A DNA stretch of 64,000 nt, from contig NZ_BIME01000001.1 of NCBI RefSeq assembly GCF_004000925.1, forward strand, positions 248,001 to 312,000, in the 5' to 3' direction. Both the position numbers and the translations under genes were made by a program. The DNA comes from Paenibacillus illinoisensis NBRC 15959. GTDB lineage: Bacteria; Bacillota; Bacilli; Paenibacillales; Paenibacillaceae. Under the pieces are notes generated by a model that made no database searches, was not told where the DNA came from, and saw only the letters and a list, made by a program, of their open reading frames with translations. Shown here one piece after another: positions 17,473 through 25,989 of this stretch. Numbering within the stretch: the stretch's first letter is position 1; the number at the start of each line of letters is the position of its first letter.

Positions 17473-17889
17473 TTAAATGTGTTTCAAACTGGACATTTCC
17501 TGTAATAATTTATTTTCTGAATCCTCTTTGCCTTTTTCCATATCATCATAGATTGATAATTTTTGATTCACCGCTTCTAAGGCTTGATTAAGATCGTTTT
17601 GTCGTTGATGCAATTCTTTTTTATATTGCGTGAGCATTGCTTTTCTGAGCGGTATTGTTGAAGCACCTTCCATGGCAAGATTGACCATCTGCTTCAATAC
17701 GGACACTTTCATGCCAGTAGCTCGAAAACAGGACATCACTCTCATCCACTCCAGATGCTCCTCTTCAAACAAACGATTTCCGTTCTGATCCCTGTTGATA
17801 TATGGGAGCAAGCCTTCTTTCTCGTAATAACGAATTTTATGTGCCGGGCAACCTAGCCGTTCCGATGCTTCTTTTATGGTAAAGCTCAT
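17473..17889 (-). CDS. MerR family transcriptional regulator
   Basis: 138 residues. The N-terminal winged helix begins MSFTIKEASERLGCPAHKIRYYEKEGLLP, followed by a long coiled-coil dimerisation helix (residues 75-125). No cysteine pair typical of metal sensors is present at the C-terminus, so it is probably an organic or redox sensor of the YhdM/AdhR type. First gene of an operon with an aldo/keto reductase. A promoter with 19-base spacer and central palindrome lies upstream, as expected for MerR activation. Confidence 0.9.
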   Translation of the reverse strand: MSFTIKEASERLGCPAHKIRYYEKEGLLPYINRDQNGNRLFEEEHLEWMRVMSCFRATGMKVSVLKQMVNLAMEGASTIPLRKAMLTQYKKELHQRQNDLNQALEAVNQKLSIYDDMEKGKEDSENKLLQEMSSLKHI

Positions 17890-17935
17890 ATCGTTATTCC
17901 TCCTTTGGATTCTCGTGTCCGGCTGGCTCTTTCAC

Positions 17936-17966
17936 ATCATAAGTATTAATGTGCACTTTAAGTCAA
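17936..17966 (-). promoter_or_regulatory. MerR-type promoter with 19-base spacer and operator
   Basis: -35 TTGACT (17961-17966) and -10 TATGAT (17936-17941) are separated by 19 bases, the over-long spacing that MerR-family activators correct by twisting DNA. The spacer holds the near-perfect palindrome TTAAAGTGCACATTAA (17946-17961 on the minus strand; one mismatched pair), the probable binding site of the adjacent MerR protein. Confidence 0.75.
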
Positions 17967-18056
17967 CCATCTATTTTTTTGAATTTCTCCTAGGCTTTTC
18001 TCCTATTAAAAGGGGTTCAACCTGATGTCTAAACCACCTGTCCGGAACAAAATATA

Positions 18057-18082
18057 AGAACCTTGAATTTTCAAGGTTCTTA
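18057..18082 (-). terminator. Hairpin after AraC gene
   Basis: Perfect 12-base stem AAGAACCTTGAA / TTCAAGGTTCTT with 2 bases between. The T tract is weak, so it may act mainly as a processing or stability hairpin. Confidence 0.55.
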
Positions 18083-18145
18083 TGATCAGTAAGTCAGAAG
18101 ACTATCGTATATTGTTATAGAAAAGGATAGTTTATCTTCTATCCA

Positions 18146-19174
18146 TCAATTCGTGACTAGCCTTTTACGCCAGCTTTCTTGCTTTGAGCGCCAATTCGAA
18201 GGCGTCTCCCCTTCCCATAGCCGGAATGCCCGATAAAATGAATTCTGGTCTTCATACCCTACAAGAAAGGCCACTTCTTTGATATCCAGTGACGGATCAG
18301 CTAGGTATACTCGAGCCTGCTCATGTCTGGCTTGGGTCAACAGCTGCTTGAAGCTGGTGTTCTCATCGGTGAGTCTGCGCTGTAGTGTACGATCACTTAC
18401 GCCTAACTCCTGCGCTACGATTTGGATATCGGGACGTCCACCTGTTAGGCTCCGTTTAAGAATCCATACGACCGCTTCTGTCATGGATTGAGCCTGTTTC
18501 TGTTCATCTAGCGAGCGATCAAGTATGGGTGTCAGCACCTCAAGCAGCTCTTCGTTATAAGAGATGAAGGGCAGATCCAGATCCTTTTGACGCAAAATCA
18601 ATCGATTGCTTGGTGCACCCATCCGGATATTGCAGCCGAAGTAAGCTTCCAGAGCCTTCACATCCCCCATGGGCTGTGAGAATTCGACCTGCAGTGCATT
18701 CAAAGACAGCCCCGTACCACGACGTCCTAGCTCCAGAAGAAAGGCCAGCGTAATTCCAACCAGGACGGGAGGTCCGGACGGTCCACCATTCATCCACTCC
18801 AGTTCAATAATGCAGCGATCATCCTCCTCGGTAATGTGCAAGCCTTCGGGAGGACACATCCGTTTGTACCGAGCCATCCGATATAGCGCATCACGGTAGT
18901 CACGAGCATGGTAGGTGGCTAATACACTTGGTGGATAGTGGGCTGTTTCAAAAGCGGTTGCCAGTTTGATGATTCCTTCAGCCGTATCGCCCATGAGGTC
19001 GGAATAAGCCTGCCAGATTGCAAAATATTCGTCTGTATTGACGATCGTATTCGTAATCTTGGTGAGTGGCAGTTGTGCTCTGCGGGCTACGACATGGGTG
19101 TCGATCCCCAATTGCTCCAAGCCTGCCCAGAATCCGGCTGGAATCTTAATACGTTCTATGGAATGCGGCTTCAT
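18146..19174 (-). CDS. AraC family regulator with arabinose-binding-type N-terminus (OruR/ArgR-like)
   Basis: 342 residues. The large N-terminal domain (about 15-210) is of the type found in OruR, MmsR-like and virulence regulators rather than a cupin; the C-terminal DNA-binding domain has VAQELGVSDRTLQRRLTDE and IKEVAFLVGYEDQNSFYRAF. This architecture is more common in Proteobacteria than in Firmicutes. No obvious target gene is adjacent: the next genes downstream are convergent, and upstream is the nucleotidase in the same orientation. Confidence 0.85.
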   Translation of the reverse strand: MKPHSIERIKIPAGFWAGLEQLGIDTHVVARRAQLPLTKITNTIVNTDEYFAIWQAYSDLMGDTAEGIIKLATAFETAHYPPSVLATYHARDYRDALYRMARYKRMCPPEGLHITEEDDRCIIELEWMNGGPSGPPVLVGITLAFLLELGRRGTGLSLNALQVEFSQPMGDVKALEAYFGCNIRMGAPSNRLILRQKDLDLPFISYNEELLEVLTPILDRSLDEQKQAQSMTEAVVWILKRSLTGGRPDIQIVAQELGVSDRTLQRRLTDENTSFKQLLTQARHEQARVYLADPSLDIKEVAFLVGYEDQNSFYRAFRLWEGETPSNWRSKQESWRKRLVTN

Positions 19175-19321
19175 CTTTCGGTCTCCTTCAATTAATCATA
19201 AGTATAAACAAGAATACTCCTTCGTTCACCAGATGTCTAATCTCCTGGTCACGTCAACTTGAAGAATAACCAAAACCACATTATTACATAAACTGACCTA
19301 TCCGAATTGCCTTCACAAAAT

Positions 19322-19346
19322 AAAAAAGCCGCCATGATGGCGACTT
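19322..19346 (-). terminator. Terminator after 5'-nucleotidase
   Basis: Minus strand AAGTCGCC / GGCGGCTTTTTT with a short loop. One G-U pair makes it better paired on the minus strand, matching the direction of the gene before it. Confidence 0.8.
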
Positions 19347-19382
19347 ATTTATCTTGCAATTTGGAAGCAGGTTTACTTCCTA

Positions 19383-21353
19383 TTATTTCTTAATAATTCC
19401 TTGCTTGAGCAGCTCGTTCACATTAAGCGATTGGTCATAAGGGACATCGATCTTGCCTTCATTCACCAGTTTAATGATCTCATCCCGATAAGGGCTAGCG
19501 AGATCGATTCCAACGATCTCCCAGTTATTGTCCACTTCCGGGGAAATCTCCTGATGTTCTTGAATATATTCAACTAGGTAATCCCGAATGCTGCGTGGTG
19601 ATTCCCAATCGCGGTTTGCTTCTACCAATTTGTAAGCTTTCAGTGCGCTGCTGTATCGGTAGTTGTTTACAGCAAGCTTCAGTTCTTGTGTATCAGCCAG
19701 AGGCTTGCCTTGATACATTACATCGACGATACGCTGCCCTGCAGGCTTGGACAGGTCGATTTTGTAGTCTACGCCAGCAAACATGTCATACAAATAACCT
19801 GGAACCTCAGGATCGAAGCTGATCGAAACGTCTCCCTCTTTCCACTGGTTGTAGTGTGAAGCAGACCATTCCATATACGCCTTCAGTTCTTTACCCGTAA
19901 CCTTAACGGTATAGAGCACATTATCGAATTTGTAAATATCGAAAATATTCGCATATGTGATATTACCTTTTTTTAGATTGGAGGTGTCTTTGAAGAGTGC
20001 AGCAGCCGAAACATCCGCTCCGCTCACTTCCATCTGAACCTTGTTGATGAGATCAACCACGGCTGTATCTTGAAGCTTGCCTTCAGGAATCCCATTAATT
20101 TCATTCACAGGCTGGAAGTCCTCGGTTGCTTGACCGAAGATACCACCCGACGAGCCTTCCGCTCCGGCAGAACCACCACCTGTAATGAATTGGATCGTAG
20201 CTTCGTGCTCTTCCTTCACTAGGTCACGAATCGCCGGATCAGGGGTGTAGGAAGCCATGTCTACTACTTGAACCTGACGGTCCGTCACTTTATTTTTACC
20301 TTGATCTTTTTTCACTTCGATATCAAAACGCACAATGTCACGGCCAAGGTTGCGAGGGCCACCGATCACAGTTTGTCCGATTTTTTCGTTAACCACGATG
20401 TGCATGTGCCCAACCAGCATGGCATCAAGTTCAGGCACCATCTTTACAATTCGTTCAGCCGAGTCTGAAGCTCCATCTTCGTCGAACTCAGCAAACATGC
20501 CTGCATGCGCGCTCGCGATAAGTACATCCACTTTTTCTTCATTTTTGAGGTATTGTGCATATTTTTTCACCGTTTCACCCATATGCTTGAACGTAAGGCC
20601 GTCTACTTTATCGCCGTCCCAACGAGGTACATTGGGTGTCGTTACACCGATAATCCCTACTTTTATGCCATCCACATCGATAATCGTGTACGGCTCGCCA
20701 AGCGTCCCGCCATCTTCTGTCTCGATGTTGGCTCCAAGTACGGGGAAGTTCAGTTCTTTCATAATTCGATCAACATGATCCAGTCCAAAATTGAATTCAT
20801 GATTACCAAAAACCATGGCATCATACTTCATGGCATTCATGGCTTTGGAAACAGGATGAATGACATCTGTGTTTTTACGATAAATATCATCTGTTAAAAT
20901 ATTGCCTTGATATGTGTCCCCATTGTCAATCAACAGCACGTTAGGGGAGGTCTTCTTCACTTCATTGACATATGTAGATATCCGTGCGAGCCCGTTATTC
21001 GTTGTTTCCGCACTATCTTCATAAGTATAGCCCCACAGATTCCCGTGCACGTCAGAGGTGCCCAGAATAGTGATTGTAGTGGAGTCGGCTTCCTCTTCTT
21101 TTTGAGGAACCTCACTCCCAGTGGACGGCTTCTCAGGAAGCTTTAACTTTTGGCCAATTTGAAGGACATTCACGTTTTTCAATCGATTGAGCTTTTGCAT
21201 CTCTGCTACGGTTGTCCCATTTGTTTTGGCGATGGTCCACAACGTATCTCCTTTTTTAACGGTGTACGTCTCGGCAGCCGCAATTCCACCAAAAAGAGTA
21301 GAGAACACCAAAACCATGATGACAATCCAGCTGAGCTTACTACGATGCTTCAT
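19383..21353 (-). CDS. Secreted LysM-containing 5'-nucleotidase / cyclic phosphodiesterase family metallophosphatase
   Basis: 656 residues. Signal peptide to about 27 (GIAAAE), one LysM peptidoglycan-binding repeat at 29-73 (YTVKKGDTLWTIAKTNG), a short acidic linker, a metallophosphatase domain at about 90-380 with TSDVHGN, NGDTYQG, GNHEFNFG and GHMH metal-binding motifs, then the C-terminal substrate-binding domain at about 430-610. It hydrolyses nucleotides outside the cell, and LysM ties it to the wall. N-terminal LysM on a YfkN/UshA-type enzyme is a modest variation. Single gene. Confidence 0.9.
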   Translation of the reverse strand: MKHRSKLSWIVIMVLVFSTLFGGIAAAETYTVKKGDTLWTIAKTNGTTVAEMQKLNRLKNVNVLQIGQKLKLPEKPSTGSEVPQKEEEADSTTITILGTSDVHGNLWGYTYEDSAETTNNGLARISTYVNEVKKTSPNVLLIDNGDTYQGNILTDDIYRKNTDVIHPVSKAMNAMKYDAMVFGNHEFNFGLDHVDRIMKELNFPVLGANIETEDGGTLGEPYTIIDVDGIKVGIIGVTTPNVPRWDGDKVDGLTFKHMGETVKKYAQYLKNEEKVDVLIASAHAGMFAEFDEDGASDSAERIVKMVPELDAMLVGHMHIVVNEKIGQTVIGGPRNLGRDIVRFDIEVKKDQGKNKVTDRQVQVVDMASYTPDPAIRDLVKEEHEATIQFITGGGSAGAEGSSGGIFGQATEDFQPVNEINGIPEGKLQDTAVVDLINKVQMEVSGADVSAAALFKDTSNLKKGNITYANIFDIYKFDNVLYTVKVTGKELKAYMEWSASHYNQWKEGDVSISFDPEVPGYLYDMFAGVDYKIDLSKPAGQRIVDVMYQGKPLADTQELKLAVNNYRYSSALKAYKLVEANRDWESPRSIRDYLVEYIQEHQEISPEVDNNWEIVGIDLASPYRDEIIKLVNEGKIDVPYDQSLNVNELLKQGIIKK

Positions 21354-21564
21354 AAATCCCTTTCACCTCTTGTCTTATGTTGTGTGTTACCAATTCTATC
21401 CTCTAGATCATAACAAGATAAATGAAATAATTGGAGATTAAATTTACGTTTTGAACTAAATTATTACATTTTGCAACACATTCTTGTTGTTTCGGCAAGT
21501 TCATTACATATTTTATTGATAATAATCCAATATTTAGGTGGTATACGAATCATTGTATTGTCAT

Positions 21565-21596
21565 AAAAAAGCCTGATCCACTTAAGGACCAGGCTT
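21565..21596 (-). terminator. Terminator after the 102-residue protein gene
   Basis: Minus strand AAGCCTGGTCC / GGATCAGGCTTTTTT hairpin with one G-U pair. Confidence 0.8.
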
Positions 21597-21604
21597 CAAA
21601 TGAA

Positions 21605-21913
21605 CTATCCCTCCACAATATCTGCTTGCAGAGCAGTCGCGACTTCAATCATCTTGGGAACCACAGCTTCACTGGAAATGGCCACGTACAAATCCCCTGA
21701 ATATAGCCGGAAAGGAATGTCCACGTTATCCTGCTTCCACATAAAGAAATCTCCATCAATGGACATGGAACTTTCGGTTCCCTGAACCGTGTAAACCTGT
21801 GAATACGTAAAGTCAGGCTGGGTTGCAAAGTATGCCTTGCACTCTTCCAGAGTGATGGATGGTTCCCCATTTTGTTCTTGCATGGTTCGGGTGATACGGA
21901 AACGCTGATTCAT
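21605..21913 (-). CDS. Hypothetical protein, 102 residues
   Basis: I do not recognise this protein. It is soluble, with no signal peptide or membrane segment; predicted pattern is alpha/beta, with ITLEECKAYFATQPDFTYS suggesting a small helical start and VYTVQGTESSMSIDGDFFMWK strands. A GGAGG ribosome binding site precedes the ATG and a terminator follows, so it is a real monocistronic gene. Neighbours give no function. Confidence 0.75.
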   Translation of the reverse strand: MNQRFRITRTMQEQNGEPSITLEECKAYFATQPDFTYSQVYTVQGTESSMSIDGDFFMWKQDNVDIPFRLYSGDLYVAISSEAVVPKMIEVATALQADIVEG

Positions 21914-22064
21914 TGATATGCCTCCAGATTGATTAATTCAAGTATATATTATCATTCATAATAGCAATTTACGTATCGTTTCGGCAAGAAAGGCGCTTGG
22001 CAGCCGCCAAGGATATTAATTTTTCTATATAGGCGTGCGCTCTATTCGTTGCTGGTTTGAATGG

Positions 22065-22088
22065 AAAAGAACCTCCCTCGGGAGGTCC
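22065..22088 (-). terminator. Terminator after monooxygenase gene
   Basis: Stem ACCTCC / GGAGGT with tetraloop, minus-strand tail TCTTTTCC. Confidence 0.65.
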
Positions 22089-22108
22089 TGATGATCTTCA
22101 TATAAACC

Positions 22109-22444
22109 CTATTGTTGAACCGTACCTTTGCCAGTTTTTACAGTCTGGACTTCATACATATTTACGGTTGTGCTGATCAGATATTCAGGTTTTTCCTGTC
22201 CTCTTTTGTTGCGATGGCCCTGGATGTGTGCATCGCTTTTCTCCCAGTTTTTCCACGCTTCCTCCGATTCCCAACGAATCATAACCATAACCTCTTCATG
22301 TTCCTTGCTCTTCTTGTTGACCATGACACTGAAATCAATCAGACCAGGCATATCCACCACTGGGGTTGGGCCATTGAAACGTTCCAGTACCTTGTCACTA
22401 TGCCCTTTTTCTATAACCATACTGCGCGTTTGAATCAACATCAT
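22109..22444 (-). CDS. IsdG-like antibiotic-biosynthesis/heme monooxygenase domain protein
   Basis: 111 residues, a single ferredoxin-like ABM domain. The segment VMVMIRWESEEAWKNWEKSDAH aligns with the heme-degrading IsdG/HmoA region, including the Trp and the downstream His (HIQGHR) that binds heme iron. The Asn expected near residue 7 of IsdG is not evident (LIQTRSM), so the chemistry may differ. A Fur box overlaps its promoter, which strongly supports a role in iron acquisition from heme in the cytoplasm. Confidence 0.8.
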   Translation of the reverse strand: MMLIQTRSMVIEKGHSDKVLERFNGPTPVVDMPGLIDFSVMVNKKSKEHEEVMVMIRWESEEAWKNWEKSDAHIQGHRNKRGQEKPEYLISTTVNMYEVQTVKTGKGTVQQ

Positions 22445-22513
22445 TATTCCTCCTGATTGCAGTCACACTGGATACCCTCCAGCCTAACCGCATTTTGGTT
22501 TACTCTTTCCACT

Positions 22514-22542
22514 ATTGTAGCCCAATTGAAAATGATTATCAA
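22514..22542 (-). promoter_or_regulatory. Fur-controlled promoter of the IsdG-like gene
   Basis: Fur box TGAAAATGATTATCA at 22527-22541 matches the 7-1-7 consensus TGATAATNATTATCA at all but one position. It overlaps the -35 box TTGATA (22537-22542) of a promoter with a 17-base spacer and -10 TACAAT (22514-22519), pointing at the monooxygenase gene. Binding of Fe-Fur would block RNA polymerase. Confidence 0.8.
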
Positions 22543-22667
22543 TAAAGCCAAGTTTGGTTCATCTTGTAATTGGAACTCTATGAAAATTTTGCTATACTAC
22601 ACTATGCTAGATTACTGTCCATACGTCCTTTTTCTACTATTTTATGAATGTGGAGGAATATACAAAC

Positions 22668-23942
22668 ATGGTTCGTAAACACATAGGTAAAACCATTGCT
22701 GCCACCTTGATTGGTTTGTCCTTGCTTGGAACGACGGTAAACATCGGTGATGTGCATGCAGCACCTGCCATATCGGTCAAGTTGGATAATGTAGCACTCC
22801 AATTTGATGCTGCCCCGCGAGTCGATAAAGGCGTTACTTATGTCCCCTTCCGTACCGTAGGTGAAGCATTGGGAATCCAGATTACGTGGAACAGTAAAAC
22901 CCAAACCGTCAAAGCCGTAGGCAGTGTAAAAGGTCAGGCTACAGAGGTACTTCTTCAAGTGGGGAATACCACAGCCACCGTCAATGGCACCAAAGTGAAG
23001 CTTGCCGCAGCCCCGGTTCAGCGAGAAGGACGCGTACTCATTCCGCTCAGTTCGTTCAGCAGCCAATTCGGCGTGGGTGTGAAATGGGATCAGGCCACAC
23101 GTACAGTTTCTCTCGTATCCCCACAGCGTGAAATGCATTTGAGAGCATTTTATGCTGTGCGGGCATTTCATGAAATCGATCTGGTCCCATCCATGAACTC
23201 CGTAGCTTTTGGCTGGAGTCGAATCGACCGGGATGGCCAATTCACGCTTCAAGGGAAGGAGTATTATTTCCCTGAGGCAGCAGGTGAAGTGACCCCTCAG
23301 ACCATCGTGGCGGATGCTGCAGATCAAAATATCAAACCGTACCTTATGGTATACGCACTGGATGGGCAAGGCGAGCTAACCAAAGTTTTGAGTGACAGCA
23401 GTCTGCGCGAGAAATCGATTCAGGGCATTAACGATGCTGTTACTGAGAATGGATTTGGTGGCGTTGTTCTTGATTTTGAAGGCTTGGGTTTCAAACTGGA
23501 TGCCAAGCAGCAACAGAAGCTGCTTAACGACTATGTCAAACAGTTAAAAGCTTCCTTGCCTCGTGACATTTCGATATCACTGGCTGTACCGCCTCTGAAT
23601 AGTGCATATAAAGGCTATGATTACAAAACGCTCGCTTCCTTGGCAGACGATCTTATTATTATGGCTTATCAATATAACCCTGCGGGTACCAAGGCACAGA
23701 TTCCTGAGCCTAACAGTCTCGTTGACCAAGCCATCCAGCTTGCACTTAACGCAGGTGTTCCAAAAGACAAGCTGCTGCTTGGTATTAACTTAAACAGCGA
23801 AACGGGAACCTCCGTTGATGACAAGCTTGGATTGGCCAAGAGATATGATCTCAAAGGGGCAGCATTCTGGCGCCTTGGCTTATTCCGTGAATTCAACAAT
23901 AATATGGTAGAAGCCGTGAATTCGTCAGTGATCAAAGAGTAA
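22668..23942 (+). CDS. Exported stalk (copper amine oxidase N-terminal-like) plus GH18-like protein
   Basis: 424 residues from ATG 22668, which has GGAGG 10 bases upstream; an in-frame ATG 24 bases earlier has none. Signal peptide to about 36 (VHAAP). Residues 40-150 are a copper-amine-oxidase-like stalk domain (YVPFRTVGEALGIQITWN, LIPLSSFSSQFGVGVKWD). Residues 160-424 are a GH18 TIM barrel of the YaaH/SagA-type, with VVLDFEGLG keeping Asp and the catalytic Glu of DxxDxDxE but lacking the earlier Asp. It probably binds or trims peptidoglycan; activity is uncertain. Confidence 0.82.
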   Translation: MVRKHIGKTIAATLIGLSLLGTTVNIGDVHAAPAISVKLDNVALQFDAAPRVDKGVTYVPFRTVGEALGIQITWNSKTQTVKAVGSVKGQATEVLLQVGNTTATVNGTKVKLAAAPVQREGRVLIPLSSFSSQFGVGVKWDQATRTVSLVSPQREMHLRAFYAVRAFHEIDLVPSMNSVAFGWSRIDRDGQFTLQGKEYYFPEAAGEVTPQTIVADAADQNIKPYLMVYALDGQGELTKVLSDSSLREKSIQGINDAVTENGFGGVVLDFEGLGFKLDAKQQQKLLNDYVKQLKASLPRDISISLAVPPLNSAYKGYDYKTLASLADDLIIMAYQYNPAGTKAQIPEPNSLVDQAIQLALNAGVPKDKLLLGINLNSETGTSVDDKLGLAKRYDLKGAAFWRLGLFREFNNNMVEAVNSSVIKE

Positions 23943-24063
23943 AAGACATTCATTTTTATGAGCAGGATGTGATGAAGGATCTCCTGCCCTGCAGGAGTAT
24001 GTCCACGCAAACTTGTCTTCTATGAATATACTATTCTATCTTATCGGATAGGAGGTATGCAGA

Positions 24064-24489
24064 ATGACTCAGTTTCTGGATGCAAGAGTCTCGATCAATG
24101 CAACGTCGACCAACTCCATCTCTGTACCCATACCCGTAATCAATACGCCTACGTTATTTGCCCAAATTGGTCTTATTACTGCGGGTACAGGGGCTAATCC
24201 CAGAGTTCAACTCAAAGGGACGATTACGGTTCAGTTACCTCTGGCGCTTTTTGTAGTGAGAGTTATCATTGTGAGAGGTACGCTGGCGACAGATCCTATC
24301 ATCTATTCGGCAAATAGTACCTATGGATTGAGCGGTTTACTCGCACCTGAAATCATTACTTTTTCAGCGAATGACTTTAACCCTCCCATTACACCACAAC
24401 TAACGTATTCAGCGTTTATCAGTACGAACTTGCTCGGGACAGTTCGAGTCGGACCCGAAAATTTTGACGGCGTCCTCGTATCAGATTGA
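24064..24489 (+). CDS. Hypothetical beta-rich protein, 141 residues
   Basis: I do not recognise a family. The protein has no charged core and very few Lys/Glu residues; it is rich in Thr, Ser, Ile, Val, Pro and Asn, with regularly spaced beta-like strands (GTITVQLPLALFVVRVIIVRG, ISTNLLGTVRVG). No signal peptide. This composition is like the C-terminal heads of exosporium proteins and small jelly-roll surface proteins, so a spore-surface component is possible but unproven. GGAGG ribosome binding site and a strong terminator show that it is expressed alone. Confidence 0.7.
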   Translation: MTQFLDARVSINATSTNSISVPIPVINTPTLFAQIGLITAGTGANPRVQLKGTITVQLPLALFVVRVIIVRGTLATDPIIYSANSTYGLSGLLAPEIITFSANDFNPPITPQLTYSAFISTNLLGTVRVGPENFDGVLVSD

Positions 24490-24507
24490 TCATCGTGATT
24501 TCCATTC

Positions 24508-24543
24508 AAAAACCCTACCGCTGCAATTGCGGTAGGGTTTTTG
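24508..24543 (+). terminator. Strong bidirectional terminator
   Basis: Stem AAAAACCCTACCGC / GCGGTAGGGTTTTT flanked by A and T runs. Confidence 0.9.
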
Positions 24544-24622
24544 AATGAAGAAAAGCCCCCTCACAGTTGAAAGGGCTAGATGCCACTTCAGCTGCACAGG
24601 GAGCTACCCAGATCAGACGTTA

Positions 24623-25810
24623 TTAAGAATACTGCTTCAATACCTGCCCCAGAATTTCAATCCCCTTCACAATCTGTTCATCGGAAGGTGTGGAGAAATT
24701 CAATCGGATCGCATTGCAAGGTTCACTCTCATCAACGAGGAAAGCCGTGCCTGGAACAACGGCTACGCCGCTGGCTGCAGCTGCCTTGGCATAATCCAGC
24801 ATCGGAATATGAGCCGGCAGATCACACCAGAGGAAAAGACCACCATCCGGTTGGGTAAACGTAATGGAATTCCCCATGTGTTCCTTGAGTTTGTCCATCA
24901 TTAAGGCAGATTTTCTGCGATATATTTCACGAATACTGCTGATATGTTCTGCATACTGGTATTCTGCCATGAACTTGTATGCCAAGATCTGTGGAAGCAT
25001 CGCCGTATGTACGTCTTCCCCCTGTTTGGCGACCACCATCTTCTGCACGACTTCGTTCGGTGCCAGCACATAGCCAACACGCAAGCCGGCAGACAGAATC
25101 TTGGAGAAGGAGCCCACATAGATCACTAGTCCCTCTTCGTCCATGGATTTGATGGTAGGTACATCTTCTCCACTGAATTGAAGCTCACCGTATGGATTAT
25201 CTTCCAGAATCATCACACCATACTGTTTGGCAAGAGCATAAATGGCTTTGCGTTTCTCCAGACTTGTCGTTACTCCCGTCGGATTTTGGAAACTCGGAAT
25301 CAGGTAGATCAATTTCACATTCTGCTCCGTCTGCAGTGCCAGTTCCAGCTTGCCGATATCAATACCGTCGCTTTCCATTGGAACGCCAACCAGCCTTGCA
25401 CCTGAGGCCCGGAAGGAGTTTAACGACCCTATGAAGCTTGGGCTTTCACAGATGATCGTGTCTCCCTCGTTGCAGAATACTTTGCAGGCAAGCTCAATGC
25501 CTTGCTGTGCACCCGAGACAATAAATAGCTCGTCCGATGCTGTGCCTGTGTTATAGTTCGTCTTCAGGTGATGGGTCAATGTATCGCGCAGCGGGGCGTA
25601 ACCCTCAGTTATCCCGTATTGCAGAGCCGTAACTGGATCCTGCTCCAGAATGGACTGAGTGAATGTCCGAATGGCTTCAATGGGAAACGTCTCCGGAGCG
25701 GGATTTCCCGCAGAGAATGGAATAACGTTCTGGCCAGAGGATGCCTTCAGGATCTCACGAATAATGGACGGCTGCAGCGCAGCAATCCGGTTTGAAAATG
25801 AATAGTTCAT
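24623..25810 (-). CDS. PLP-dependent aminotransferase class I/II (LysN/ARO8-like)
   Basis: 395 residues from ATG 25810 with GGGAGG upstream; a 13-codon in-frame extension lacks a ribosome binding site. Fold-type I aminotransferase: IPFSAGNPAPETFP at the start, GAQQGIELA for PLP phosphate, LEDNPYGEL (Asp pairing with the pyridine N and Tyr), and the Schiff-base Lys in VGSFSKILSAGLRVGY. The C-terminal Arg (AIRLNFSTP) binds the carboxylate. It is a stand-alone MocR-like catalytic domain without the GntR part. Substrate probably 2-aminoadipate or an aromatic/branched amino acid. Confidence 0.88.
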   Translation of the reverse strand: MNYSFSNRIAALQPSIIREILKASSGQNVIPFSAGNPAPETFPIEAIRTFTQSILEQDPVTALQYGITEGYAPLRDTLTHHLKTNYNTGTASDELFIVSGAQQGIELACKVFCNEGDTIICESPSFIGSLNSFRASGARLVGVPMESDGIDIGKLELALQTEQNVKLIYLIPSFQNPTGVTTSLEKRKAIYALAKQYGVMILEDNPYGELQFSGEDVPTIKSMDEEGLVIYVGSFSKILSAGLRVGYVLAPNEVVQKMVVAKQGEDVHTAMLPQILAYKFMAEYQYAEHISSIREIYRRKSALMMDKLKEHMGNSITFTQPDGGLFLWCDLPAHIPMLDYAKAAAASGVAVVPGTAFLVDESEPCNAIRLNFSTPSDEQIVKGIEILGQVLKQYS

Positions 25811-25930
25811 CTTAATATAATGCCTCCCTGCTTCAAATCTGACGCTCAATACTACTTCTACATTCTTTTCTATTATACGAGTACTTGTCTGTTTTCAAAA
25901 TGGTCTGCTACAAATTCGTCAAAAACAATA

Positions 25931-25962
25931 AGAAAGAGGTCGACATACGCCGCCTCTTTCAG
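25931..25962 (-). terminator. Terminator of the polyketide operon
   Basis: Stem GAAAGAGG / CCTCTTTC with a mismatched GC-rich top, located after the FAD oxidoreductase gene on the minus strand. Confidence 0.6.
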
Positions 25963-25989
25963 ATCCATCAATATGCATGTTTTCCCACA

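Noticed and set aside
22602..23369. 255-residue open frame opposite the GH18-like gene
   Set aside because: Antisense to a gene with signal peptide, domains and ribosome binding site.
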